NCBI GenBank assembly: GCA_964637565.1
Contig: CAZWTY010000003.1
Coordinates: forward strand, 24,770 to 88,769
Origin: DYJE01 sp964637565
Lineage (GTDB): Bacteria; Desulfobacterota; Desulfobacteria; Desulfobacterales; Desulfolunaceae
DNA length: 64,000 bases
Reading direction: 5' to 3'
Both the position numbers and the translations under genes were made by a program. Below, one piece after another: positions 25,663-34,481 of this stretch; position 1 is the stretch's first letter, and the number at the start of each line of letters is the position of its first letter. Below the pieces are notes generated by a model that was not told where the DNA came from, made no database searches, and saw nothing but the letters and a program-made list of their open reading frames with translations.

Positions 25663-28323
25663 TCAGAACGAGCCCCCCATGGTGAATCCCCATTTCCCGC
25701 TGGTCGGTTCCCCATCCCTCGGGTCGATGATGTACCCCCGCTCGAAACGAATGGGGCCGATGGGTGAGAACCACCGGATTCCAAACCCCCAGGCTTTTCT
25801 CAGTTCACTGAAATCGTAGTGGCTTTCCTTGGGGTACACGTTCCCCATGTCGAAGAACACCAGGCCGAGAAACCCTTCGGTCTTGAACAGGGGGCGGAGC
25901 AGTTCCACGTTGAACTGCATGTATTTGGCCCCGCCCTCATCGTCTCCATCCGCATCTTTGAGGCAGATATCCCCGTAGTCGAAGCCGCGCACCGAATTCA
26001 TGCCACCCAGAAAAAACTTCTCATAGGGAGGAAGCAGTCCATCACTGTTCTCCCGGACATAACCGGCCTCGGCATGAGCGAAACCGATGAATCTCTCCAG
26101 CAAGGGCGAGTAGCGGCCCAGGGTGAGCTTGTACTTGGTGAACCCGATATCCCCGCCCAGAGGGCCGCCGGCGTATTCCACGGATAAAGCGCAGTCCGCC
26201 CCGTCCGTGGGCTGTGCGTTGTAGGCCCTGTCCCTGGAGTCGTAATGGATGGTGGCGGTCAGGCTCCTGGTGACGTTCTCCCCTGACAGAAGGTAGGTGG
26301 CGTCTTCGGCCCCTTCCTGGATATTGCTGATGTCGTTGATTTCATAGGAGTAACCCATGTATAGCCGGGTGTAGTCGTAGACCGGGTAACCGAATTTCAG
26401 GGCGCCTCCCAGGGTCTGTTTGTCATAATAATCGTATTCCCTTTCCCAGTCCATGATTTCCGCCTGAACAGAAAGGGGAATATCGAAAAGCCAAGGTTCG
26501 GTGAAACTCAGGGAGTATTTGTTGCTCTCGTCCCCGAATTCCCCCTGGATGTTCAGGGTCTGGTCCCGGCCGAACAGGTTTCGCTTGGCCACGGCGACGG
26601 TGCCGAAAAGTTTGGACTCACTGCTGTAACCCAGACCAAAGGTGAAGGTGCCCGTGGGTTTCTCCTTCACGTCGATCACCAGGTTCATCGTATCGTTTGT
26701 CCCGCCCATCTGGGTGTCCACCTTCACATCCTCGAAGTAGCCCATCCGGTACAGGTTCCGGATGCTCCGTTTCAGCTTGGACCCGTTGAACAGCTCTTGT
26801 TCATGGACGTGGATCTGACGCCGGATCACCTTGTCACGGGTCACGGCGTTTCCCCCGATAATGATCCTGTCGAAATAAACGAGGTTTCCCTTTTTGATGT
26901 CGTAAGCCACATTGGCTGTTTTTGTCTCGTCATTCCGGTCGATCCGGGGACTGATGTTGACCGATGCGTAGCCTTTGTCCGAGTAGGCGTCGGTCAGAGT
27001 GATCACGTCTTTCTGGAGCGTCTCCTTGTTCAGGTTGACTTCTTTGGTCATGGCCAGCTTGGCCATAAGGACATCCTTGGATTCGATCAGGTCTCCTGTG
27101 ATGTCGATTTTACCACGTTTGTACTGGATTCCCTCGTCAATCTTGATCGTAATAAAGATCCATTTGCCCTCGTAGGTGATTTCGGGCTCACCAATCTTGA
27201 CGTCGATAAACCCGTTTTTCTGATAGTCCGCTCCGATGGAGGCAATGTCCATATTGAGGTCGGACATGTTCAGGGCTCCCGAGGACGTCAACCAGGAAAA
27301 AAACCCTTTCTTCTTGGTTCTCATCAATTTTTTCAGCTTTTTTTCCGTGTAGGCGATGTTGCCCGCAAAGCTGATCTTTTTGATGGCGACCTTCTCCCCT
27401 TCCTCGATGGTAAATTCCAATTCCGCCTGGTTGTTTTCAAGAGGATAGGTTTTGTACGACACCTTGGTGTTGTGGTAGTGCTTTTCCTCGTAAAGGGCTT
27501 CGATCTGACGGATGTTGGCCTTGATTTTTGCGCTGTTCAGGATGGAACCTTCGGTGATGGTGATTTCCTTCATCACCGTTTCCTCCTGGATGGACGTGTT
27601 TCCCTTGACCTTGATCCGCCGGACCGTGGGCTTTTCCTTGACGGTGAAGATGATCCTAGTTTTCAGCCCTCCGCTTTGATCCTTATGATCGGCCTCGATG
27701 CGCACATCGTCGAAGTAGCCCATGGAAAAAACCCGTTTCATGTCTTCCGACAACCTGGATTTCTGGTACCGGTCCCCGGGTTTTGTACGAATGACATTGA
27801 GGATGGCGTCGGCCTCGATCCTCTCGTTACCTTTGACCACGATGTCTGAAATGGATTCGATTCGGAACACATGGGTTCCAAGGGTATTGGCCACGGAGTT
27901 CACCGTGGACAAAAGATTTTCGATGTCATCGCCTTCGGCGTGAATAAACTCCGGGTCCTCGTTTTTCCGAAGATCAAGCAGGCGAACATCGAGACTGATC
28001 CGGCGGGCGGTCCGCGTCAGACTTCCCCAGGCCACGTAATCCGCATTTGCCGACGAACCCAGGGTTCTGGCCATGGTCGCGTCGAATCCCGACGCCTTTT
28101 TTTCAGGTGTGGCAAGTGACGAGGTGTCGACGATCGTCCCACCGTCTTTTTCAAGCTGGCCGGCGATAATAGCCGGAATCTGGGTTTCCAGATAGGCCAG
28201 GTCCTTATCCGAGTAGATGTCAAAAGGAAGCACCAGAATTTTCGGGCTTTCGTCCGCAGACACAAGACCCGCTGAAACAAGAGACAAAACAACAACTAAC
28301 GCAGCAACCCATTGTTTGAACAT
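25663..28323 (-). CDS. bamA: Outer-membrane assembly factor BamA with extra N-terminal domain
   Basis: 886 aa from ATG 28323, whose start and the lolD stop share a base (TGATG). After a signal peptide, residues ~27-150 form an added TolB-N/FlgO-like alpha/beta domain (PKILVLPFDIYSDKDL). Five POTRA domains follow (~152-570), then the 16-strand barrel with FTFGLGYSS, the conserved VRGF loop motif (NSVRGFDYGD) and a terminal Phe. It inserts beta-barrel proteins into the outer membrane. The typical length is about 800, and the surplus is the N-terminal domain. Confidence 0.94.
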   Translation of the reverse strand: MFKQWVAALVVVLSLVSAGLVSADESPKILVLPFDIYSDKDLAYLETQIPAIIAGQLEKDGGTIVDTSSLATPEKKASGFDATMARTLGSSANADYVAWGSLTRTARRISLDVRLLDLRKNEDPEFIHAEGDDIENLLSTVNSVANTLGTHVFRIESISDIVVKGNERIEADAILNVIRTKPGDRYQKSRLSEDMKRVFSMGYFDDVRIEADHKDQSGGLKTRIIFTVKEKPTVRRIKVKGNTSIQEETVMKEITITEGSILNSAKIKANIRQIEALYEEKHYHNTKVSYKTYPLENNQAELEFTIEEGEKVAIKKISFAGNIAYTEKKLKKLMRTKKKGFFSWLTSSGALNMSDLNMDIASIGADYQKNGFIDVKIGEPEITYEGKWIFITIKIDEGIQYKRGKIDITGDLIESKDVLMAKLAMTKEVNLNKETLQKDVITLTDAYSDKGYASVNISPRIDRNDETKTANVAYDIKKGNLVYFDRIIIGGNAVTRDKVIRRQIHVHEQELFNGSKLKRSIRNLYRMGYFEDVKVDTQMGGTNDTMNLVIDVKEKPTGTFTFGLGYSSESKLFGTVAVAKRNLFGRDQTLNIQGEFGDESNKYSLSFTEPWLFDIPLSVQAEIMDWEREYDYYDKQTLGGALKFGYPVYDYTRLYMGYSYEINDISNIQEGAEDATYLLSGENVTRSLTATIHYDSRDRAYNAQPTDGADCALSVEYAGGPLGGDIGFTKYKLTLGRYSPLLERFIGFAHAEAGYVRENSDGLLPPYEKFFLGGMNSVRGFDYGDICLKDADGDDEGGAKYMQFNVELLRPLFKTEGFLGLVFFDMGNVYPKESHYDFSELRKAWGFGIRWFSPIGPIRFERGYIIDPRDGEPTSGKWGFTMGGSF

Positions 28324-29039
28324 CAATGATACCCCGCACCACCTTCTTGATAACCGTTTTCGATCTGTCCTTCCACAATGGTGACTGATTTTTCCATACA
28401 GGCGGCCAGTGCCGCATTGTGGGTGACAACCAGCGTCGTCATGTTGAGTTCGCTGTTCAATTCCTTCAGAAGTTCATGGACATGTTCACCATTTTTCTTG
28501 TCGAGATTGCCCGTGGGTTCATCGGCCAGAAGAACTCCGGGTTTTCTCACAAGGGCCCGGGCAATGGCCACACGTTGCTGCTCTCCCCCGGACAGTTCGC
28601 CCGGTCTGTTCAGCAGACGGTGTTTCAGCCCCACACGGGTCAGGATGATTTCGGCTTCTCCCCAAGCCTGGTCCCTGTCCATGCCCTTGATCAGAAGGGG
28701 CATGGCTACGTTTTCCACGGAGGAAAATTCCGGCAGAAGATGATGGAACTGAAAGACAAAGCCGATCTTCTCGTTCCTGAACGCTGCCAGCTGTTCATCG
28801 GAAAAAGCGAACACATCCAGACCATCGAAAAAAAGCTGCCCTGCATCGGGCCTGTCCAGAGTTCCGATAATATGGAGAAGTGTGGATTTTCCTATGCCGG
28901 AAGCGCCCACAATGGCTATGGTGCTTCCTTTTTCCACCGTGAAATCGAGATCTTTGAGCACGTCGTATCGACTTTCACCGACGCTGTAACCTTTTGTAAT
29001 GCGACTTAATACAATTTGAGATACCGGATTGTCAACCAT
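28323..29039 (-). CDS. lolD: Lipoprotein-release ABC ATPase LolD
   Basis: 238-aa ABC ATPase of the MacB/LolD type, which powers lipoprotein extraction from the inner membrane. Walker A GASGIGKST, Q-loop FVFQFHHLLPEF, signature LSGGEQQR and Walker B VLLADEPTGNLD are intact. The FQFHHLLPEF stretch is typical of LolD. It overlaps the permease gene by 8 bases and joins bamA, so it is tightly coupled. Confidence 0.94.
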   Translation of the reverse strand: MVDNPVSQIVLSRITKGYSVGESRYDVLKDLDFTVEKGSTIAIVGASGIGKSTLLHIIGTLDRPDAGQLFFDGLDVFAFSDEQLAAFRNEKIGFVFQFHHLLPEFSSVENVAMPLLIKGMDRDQAWGEAEIILTRVGLKHRLLNRPGELSGGEQQRVAIARALVRKPGVLLADEPTGNLDKKNGEHVHELLKELNSELNMTTLVVTHNAALAACMEKSVTIVEGQIENGYQEGGAGYH

Positions 29040-30267
29040 AACGAATCGCCTCGACCGGATCGATGTCCGCGGCCTGGTGGGCCGGGTAGAGGGTGGACAG
29101 AAAGCAGATGGCCATGGCGGACGCGGCGATGATCAGGACATCCGTGAATTCCAGCTGAACCGGCAGGGTTGAAAAGGCATAGACAGCCGGCAGCTTGATG
29201 ATTTTCCAGTGTTTCAGGATATAGCACAGGACCAGGCCGAGAGAAATGCCGATGGACGTTCCGATCAGCCCGATCACCGTTCCCTGGTACACAAAGATCT
29301 TGCGGATGCTTTTCCCTGTGGCCCCCATGGTTTTCAGGATGGCGATATCCCGGGACTTTTCCATCACCATCATGATCAGGGTACTGGCGATGTTGAAAGC
29401 CGCCACCAGGACGATCAGGATCAGAATCACGAACATGGCCGCCTTCTCCAGGGCCAGGGCTGAAAACAGGCTGGCGTTGATCTGCATCCAGTCCTGGGCA
29501 CCGTACCCGAGGCCGAGTTTGTTCAGAAGGGTCAGTTTGATCTTCTCGGCATGGTAGAGGTCCTCCACCCACACGTCGAGGCCGGAAACAGCATCGCCCA
29601 TTCTCAGCATCTGCTGGGCCTCACGGATATCCATGTAGGCAAAAAAGGCATCGTATTCGAACATGCCCGACTTGAACGTGCCGGACACCACGAACTTGCG
29701 CAAGGAAGGAATCTGCCCCATGGGGGAGATCATGCCTTTGGGTGAGATCATGTACAGCACGTCCCCCACGCCCACCCCGATATTCATGGCCAGGTCCTCG
29801 CCCAGGATAACCGAGGGAATCTCAACTTCCGATTCTCCGGCTTTCCTTTTTTTCAGGGTTTCTTTCAGCTTGTTTGAATCGTAACCCTCGATGACCTTGA
29901 CCGGAACGTCCGGATCTATTCCCCGGAGCGAGGCTCCGGACACCCCGTAAGCTGTCCTGAGAAGCACCTGACTGCTGATGTAAGGCGAGACGGCTGTCAC
30001 GCCCGGAGTTTTCATGGCCAGATCTTTCACCTCACCATGGTCTGCAAACCTGCCGTCACGGCTGTACACACTGACGTGGGACTGGAAACCGAGAATCCGG
30101 CGTTTGAAATCCGATTCCGCACCGCTCATCACCGCGATCACCACCACCAGGGCCATGACGCCAACGGCCACGCCGGCAATGGACAGCACGGTAATCAGAG
30201 AAATGAACGTCTGCTTTCGTTTGGCCTTGAGGTAGCGTAAGGCGATAAAAGATTCATAGGCCGTCAT
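29032..30267 (-). CDS. lolE: Lipoprotein-release permease LolC/LolE
   Basis: 411-aa permease with the MacB plan: the first helix at ~22-50 (FISLITVLSIAGVAVGVMAL), a large periplasmic domain (~50-270), then three helices (~275-400). It begins with the family's FIALRYLKAKRKQ. With LolD it forms the lipoprotein-releasing complex. Only one permease gene is present, so a homodimer (LolF-type use) is likely instead of separate LolC and LolE. Whether to call it LolC or LolE is arbitrary. Confidence 0.92.
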   Translation of the reverse strand: MTAYESFIALRYLKAKRKQTFISLITVLSIAGVAVGVMALVVVIAVMSGAESDFKRRILGFQSHVSVYSRDGRFADHGEVKDLAMKTPGVTAVSPYISSQVLLRTAYGVSGASLRGIDPDVPVKVIEGYDSNKLKETLKKRKAGESEVEIPSVILGEDLAMNIGVGVGDVLYMISPKGMISPMGQIPSLRKFVVSGTFKSGMFEYDAFFAYMDIREAQQMLRMGDAVSGLDVWVEDLYHAEKIKLTLLNKLGLGYGAQDWMQINASLFSALALEKAAMFVILILIVLVAAFNIASTLIMMVMEKSRDIAILKTMGATGKSIRKIFVYQGTVIGLIGTSIGISLGLVLCYILKHWKIIKLPAVYAFSTLPVQLEFTDVLIIAASAMAICFLSTLYPAHQAADIDPVEAIRYG

Positions 30268-30286
30268 AAAAGAAGGGTATCCTCGA

Positions 30287-31783
30287 TCATTTTTTCTTCA
30301 TCAGGGGAAACAGGATCACTTCCCGAATCGACGCGGCGTCGGCCAGAAGCATCACCAGACGGTCGATGCCGATGCCTTCTCCGGCTGTGGGAGGCATGCC
30401 GTATTCCAGAGCCTCGATATAATCGTGGTCCATCTCGTGGGCTTCTGTGTTTCCGGCTTCCTTGTCCGCCATCTGCTGCATGAAGCGGCCTTTCTGGTCT
30501 TCGGGATCGTTGAGCTCGGAAAAGCCGTTGGCGATCTCCCGTCCGGCGATGAACAGCTCGAAACGGTCGGTCAGATCAGGTTCGGTGTCGCTGCGCCGTG
30601 ACAGGGGCGAGACTTCCACCGGGTACCCTGTGATGAACGTGGGCTGGATCAATTTGGGCTCCACCAGTTCGTCGAACAGCTTGGTGATCACCTTGCCGAA
30701 ACGGTCCGCCTTGGTGATGTGGATCTCCTTTTCCCGGGCAAAGGCGAGAAGGGCCTCGTGGTCGCCGAGGATATTCCGGTCCACTCCGCCGATGGTGACA
30801 AGGGCCTCCATCAGGGGGATCCGTTTCCAGGGTTTGGAAAAGTCGATGTCGTTTTCCTGGTACGTGATCGTGGTCGATCCGGTCACCTCCTGGGCCACAT
30901 AGCTGAACATCTTTTCGGTGAGATCCATGAGGTCGGTGTAGGTGGCGTAGGCCTGGTAGAATTCCACCATGGTGAACTCGGGGTTGTGCCGGGTGGAAAC
31001 CCCCTCGTTCCTGAAATTCCTGTTGATCTCGAACACCCGCTCGAATCCCCCCACCACCAGACGCTTCAGGTAGAGTTCCGGGGCGATCCTAAGGTACAGC
31101 TCCATATCGAGGGCTTTGTGGTGGGTGACAAAAGGCGTGGCTTCGGCTCCTCCGGCCACAGGCTGCATCATGGGAGTTTCCACTTCCAGATAATCCCGTG
31201 ATAGGAGGAACTGGCGCACCGCCTGAACGGTTTTGCTCCGTTTGACAAAGATATCCCGGACATCGGGATTCATGATCAGGTCCACGTAACGCTGACGGTA
31301 CCGTTTTTCCGGGTCTTTCAGCCCGTGGAACTTTTCGGGAAGAGGCCGTGAGGATTTGCAGATCAGCCGGACTTCGGTGGCCAGGAGAGTCCACTCCCCG
31401 GTCCGTGTCTGGAACAGGCCGCCTTTAAGTCCGACAAAATCACCGATATCCAGCTTTTTGAACAGGTCGTAGGCCTCGTCGCCCACCTTGTCTTTCTGGA
31501 GATAGGCCTGCATCTGGCCTGTTCTGTCCCTGAACCGGATAAACGAGGATTTCCCCATTTTATTGATGGCCATCATGCGTCCGGCCATGAAAAGTGTTTT
31601 CGATTCAAGATCCGCCGGATCGACATCCCCCTCGACCAGGGCCTGGGCCTCTTTCACCGTATGGGTCACGGAAAAATCGTTGGGAAACAGGTTCACGCCG
31701 GAGGCTTTGAGTTCCGCGTTCTTCTGCTTCCGGTTGTCGATCACATCGTTTTTTACATCATCGTTTTTTACATCATCATTCAT
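30287..31783 (-). CDS. lysS: Lysyl-tRNA synthetase, class II
   Basis: 498 aa. The OB-fold anticodon-binding domain (~60-165) is followed by the class II core: motif 1 region FLLSRDYLEVETPMM, motif 2 FRNEGVSTRHNPEFT and motif 3 GIGIDRLVML near the C terminus. It charges tRNA-Lys. The N terminus carries an odd tandem DDVKN repeat from a perfect 15-bp duplication. GAGG is well placed before ATG 31783. It is the first gene of the long envelope operon; lysS before lolCDE is common in this group of bacteria. Confidence 0.95.
   Translation of the reverse strand: MNDDVKNDDVKNDVIDNRKQKNAELKASGVNLFPNDFSVTHTVKEAQALVEGDVDPADLESKTLFMAGRMMAINKMGKSSFIRFRDRTGQMQAYLQKDKVGDEAYDLFKKLDIGDFVGLKGGLFQTRTGEWTLLATEVRLICKSSRPLPEKFHGLKDPEKRYRQRYVDLIMNPDVRDIFVKRSKTVQAVRQFLLSRDYLEVETPMMQPVAGGAEATPFVTHHKALDMELYLRIAPELYLKRLVVGGFERVFEINRNFRNEGVSTRHNPEFTMVEFYQAYATYTDLMDLTEKMFSYVAQEVTGSTTITYQENDIDFSKPWKRIPLMEALVTIGGVDRNILGDHEALLAFAREKEIHITKADRFGKVITKLFDELVEPKLIQPTFITGYPVEVSPLSRRSDTEPDLTDRFELFIAGREIANGFSELNDPEDQKGRFMQQMADKEAGNTEAHEMDHDYIEALEYGMPPTAGEGIGIDRLVMLLADAASIREVILFPLMKKK
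31748..31777 (-). repeat. Perfect 15-bp tandem duplication at the start of lysS
   Basis: Two identical 15-base units (31748-31762 and 31763-31777) encode a repeated DDVKN at residues ~3-12 of LysS, ahead of the folded domain. Frame-neutral, so likely tolerated; a possible slippage site. Confidence 0.85.
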
Positions 31784-31860
31784 GGATATGCCTCGATCCG
31801 GTGCGTCTCACCGATTTTTAAGATAATCCCCTCCGATGCCGCTGCCGGAGAACAGGTCTA

Positions 31861-31888
31861 ATTATCCTATTTATCCTAAGGGTGTCAA
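31861..31888 (-). promoter_or_regulatory. Sigma-70-type promoter for the lysS-lol-bam-lpx operon
   Basis: On the minus strand, TTGACA (31883-31888) and GATAAT (31861-31866) with a 16-base spacer; transcription would start about 70 bases before the lysS ATG. The -35 is a perfect consensus and the -10 matches five of six. It is the clearest promoter before the 11-gene run. Confidence 0.7.
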
Positions 31889-31925
31889 CCTTAACCCTTG
31901 AACCTGACAGGACAATCGCGATGAA

Positions 31926-32058
31926 CCATAAATTTTTCTGAATCTGTTGCAGATACTGGCATGGATTCCGGGTCGGTTTCGGATCTCGCACGGTTTCTTT
32001 TGACCAAATCCTGAGATGTTTCAAGCACTCCGTGATATCGGAGGCCGCCCGGAATGAC
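31926..32058. repeat. Dispersed repeat, copy 2 (left end missing)
   Basis: Aligns along its length with 13290-13420 (shared blocks ATAAATTTTTC, GGATTCCGGGTCGG, GAGATGTTTCAAGC-type and CCCGGAATGAC). It keeps the right terminal CCGGAATGAC but lacks the left inverted arm. The remaining gene-free sequence (32059-32222) has one hairpin at 32105-32140 (TGGGATCG arms, one mismatch, no T run). Confidence 0.7.
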
Positions 32059-32222
32059 AAAGTTGGGAGCTGCGGCTCAACATGACAAGTGGTAAAATCC
32101 TATATGGGATCGCCCTGCTGAACCTGGCAGGCCGATCCCATGGAACCTTGGCTTGGATCATTACCCTCGGTATCGGTGCCGATAGCGAAAGCAATTTATA
32201 GGGGAAGCAGAATCTTTTGACC

Positions 32223-33338
32223 TCACAAAACCAAGGCCAGTTCTTCTTTCACCATCGGGCTTTCATCCCCTTTTAAAAGGATGTCGGCCAGGGCTTTTTT
32301 AGCCGAATCACCGCCGATATGGTCGATGGCCCAGACGGCCATGGCCCGTACCCGTTCGTCGGTGTTTTCATGGAAGGCGCGTTCCAGTTCCGGGACGTAC
32401 TGGGTATCCCGGCTGTTACCCATGACCCTGGCCACGTTCATCCGCCAGCGCCAGATGTCGTTGTACGACATGTAGAACATGTGGGGCCAGATTTTCGCCT
32501 CGAAATACGACTTGTCCATGTGAAGCAGGGCCACGAGGTTGAAGTTTTCCGCCTTGGCCACCACTTTTTCGTTCATGGGCAAATCGTTGGACAGCCAGGG
32601 CTGGTTCCGCGGGCAGACGTTCTGGCAGCGGTCGCATCCGTAAACGTACATGCCCATAGGCTCCCGGAGTTCCCTGGGCGTGATGCCCTGGCCGAAATAA
32701 CTGAGAAACGAGATGCAGCGCCTGGGGTCGATCCGGCTGTTGCCCTTCAGGGCCCTGGTGGGACAGGCGGCGATGCAGGCGTTTCGGCACCAGTCCGGGC
32801 AATCTGTTTTGATGGTGGGTTCCCCGGGTTTGAACCCGTGGTCCACCACCACGGCAATGGGCAGGTTCCATGAACTTTGACGTCCCACACGGCTGGAGTA
32901 GAACAGGCAGTTTTTGCCAAACGTGCCCATTCCGGCCCTGGCTGCGGCCACCCGGTGGGGCAGGTTGAAGGGAACCTTGGACGCGATGCCGTTATCCCTC
33001 AAAAAAGCCCGGAAAGCCTTGATCCGGAGGCTTAAGCCGTCGCCGGTCACCCGGTCGTCGTCCAGGTAGCATCGGCCGAAATGCCCCTCCATGTACCGGG
33101 GGTAGGCTTGTTTGAAGTAGAGTTCCAGAAGCACGATGATGGATCTGGCCCCTGGCAGGATGGTCGAAGGGTCGGTCCCGTTTTTGAGGTCAAGCCCCAC
33201 GGCGTCCGCCCAACCGTATTCATCGCCCATGGAATCCAGAAGCTTTTTGTGTTCGAAAAACGGTTCGGCACTGGTGAAACCCGTATCGGCAAATCCCAGT
33301 TCCCTGGCCTTGTCTATCACATCCTGTTGGCTGATCAT
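32223..33338 (-). CDS. QueG-like double 4Fe-4S protein
   Basis: 371 aa resembling epoxyqueuosine reductase, the cobalamin/Fe-S enzyme of the last step of queuosine synthesis. It has an N-terminal reductase domain with an active-site-like AARAGMGTFGKN, then two ferredoxin-type clusters (CPDWCRNACIAACPTRAL and CDRCQNVCPRNQ), the RIDPRRCISFLSYF signature and C-terminal HEAT-like helices. The first cluster has spacing Cx3Cx3Cx3CP, unlike the usual Cx2Cx2Cx3CP of QueG, so it may be a paralogue with another role. It is a single gene divergent from the GlxA-type regulator. Confidence 0.75.
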   Translation of the reverse strand: MISQQDVIDKARELGFADTGFTSAEPFFEHKKLLDSMGDEYGWADAVGLDLKNGTDPSTILPGARSIIVLLELYFKQAYPRYMEGHFGRCYLDDDRVTGDGLSLRIKAFRAFLRDNGIASKVPFNLPHRVAAARAGMGTFGKNCLFYSSRVGRQSSWNLPIAVVVDHGFKPGEPTIKTDCPDWCRNACIAACPTRALKGNSRIDPRRCISFLSYFGQGITPRELREPMGMYVYGCDRCQNVCPRNQPWLSNDLPMNEKVVAKAENFNLVALLHMDKSYFEAKIWPHMFYMSYNDIWRWRMNVARVMGNSRDTQYVPELERAFHENTDERVRAMAVWAIDHIGGDSAKKALADILLKGDESPMVKEELALVL

Positions 33339-33485
33339 GGATAACCTCTCCTTGTTTTAAGGTTTTTTCAGTTTCAAAAAAATATACACGTTGCGTGATG
33401 GAATGCAAAGTGGCATAAAGGACATTGGTGATAGGTGATCGGGCAACAATCACACAAAGAAAACCCTGCTTGAAAGGAAACAACC

Positions 33486-34466
33486 GTGCTCATCGCGATT
33501 CTGGCCCTGGATCATTCGGCTCCGACGGGCGTCCTGGTGGTCTGGGACATGTTTTCCGTGGCCGCCTCGCTGGTCAACAAACCGAGAAACAACGCAGGGC
33601 TAAAGGCCTGCGAAACACGGATCGTCACAGTGGACGGCAACCCTTTGAGGTACTCCGATTTTCTGGAAATCAAACCCCACGGTTCCATTGACGAAGTCCG
33701 GGAGCCTGACCTGATCATCGTCCCGTCGGGAGGCTACAGGGAAAGCCGATTGAGGCGCTACCCTGAACGGCTGAAAACATGGCTTGCAGCCCAGCACCAT
33801 CAAGGGGTTCCGGTAGCCGGGATATGCACCGGCGTTTTCCTCTTAGCCGAATCGGGGATTCTCGAGGGTCGAAAGGCCACAACCCACTGGGCTTTTGCCG
33901 ATGTTTTCAGGCGGCATTACCCCTCAGTGGATTTCACGCCGGAAAAAATCATCACCCAGGACAGGAATATCTACTGTTCAGGAGGCGGCAGCGCCGGGGT
34001 GGATCTCACCCTCCTTCTGATCGAACGCCATTTCGGCCCTGAACCGGCCAGGCTGCTGTCGCGCATGTTCCTGCTGGAACGCGGAAGAAACGAACAGAAC
34101 CCCTACATGGACAGCCGGTTCGAAAAAAACCACAAAGACCCGGACATCCTGAAGGCCCAGGCGTTCATCGAAACCAGAATGACCGAAGACATTTTCATGG
34201 ACCATGTGGCCTCCCATGTGGGCATGAGCTTACGAAACTTCAAACGGCGGTTCAAGGCAGCCACCGGGGAGTCCCCCCTGGCCTATCTGCAGAAGCTGCG
34301 CATGGAAAAAGCCAAACTGATTCTGGAACATGACGACGTCAGCATCGACATGCTGGCCCGGCAGGTGGGTTATGAGGATCTGGGGTTTTTCCGGAAACTG
34401 TTTGCGAGACACACAGGCGTCAATCCCAGGGATTACAGGAGGCGTTTTAGAAACAACGCGGCCTGA
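33486..34466 (+). CDS. GlxA-type AraC regulator with DJ-1/PfpI domain
   Basis: 326 aa from GTG 33486 with GAAAGGAA upstream. Residues ~1-190 form a class I glutamine-amidotransferase-like DJ-1/PfpI sensor domain with the elbow ICTGVFLLAESG (Cys in the nucleophile position). Residues ~220-320 carry two AraC helix-turn-helix motifs (MDHVASHVGMSLRNFKRRFK and IDMLARQVGYEDLGFFRKLF, PRDYRRRF). Such proteins activate catabolic or stress genes on binding a small ligand. No obvious target gene is adjacent apart from the divergent Fe-S protein. Confidence 0.88.
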   Translation: MLIAILALDHSAPTGVLVVWDMFSVAASLVNKPRNNAGLKACETRIVTVDGNPLRYSDFLEIKPHGSIDEVREPDLIIVPSGGYRESRLRRYPERLKTWLAAQHHQGVPVAGICTGVFLLAESGILEGRKATTHWAFADVFRRHYPSVDFTPEKIITQDRNIYCSGGGSAGVDLTLLLIERHFGPEPARLLSRMFLLERGRNEQNPYMDSRFEKNHKDPDILKAQAFIETRMTEDIFMDHVASHVGMSLRNFKRRFKAATGESPLAYLQKLRMEKAKLILEHDDVSIDMLARQVGYEDLGFFRKLFARHTGVNPRDYRRRFRNNAA

Positions 34467-34481
34467 AGATTCACGAAACAC

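Noticed and set aside
32105..32140. TGGGATCG hairpin before the QueG-like gene's end as a terminator
   Set aside because: No T run on either side; it may simply be part of the repeat-rich gap.
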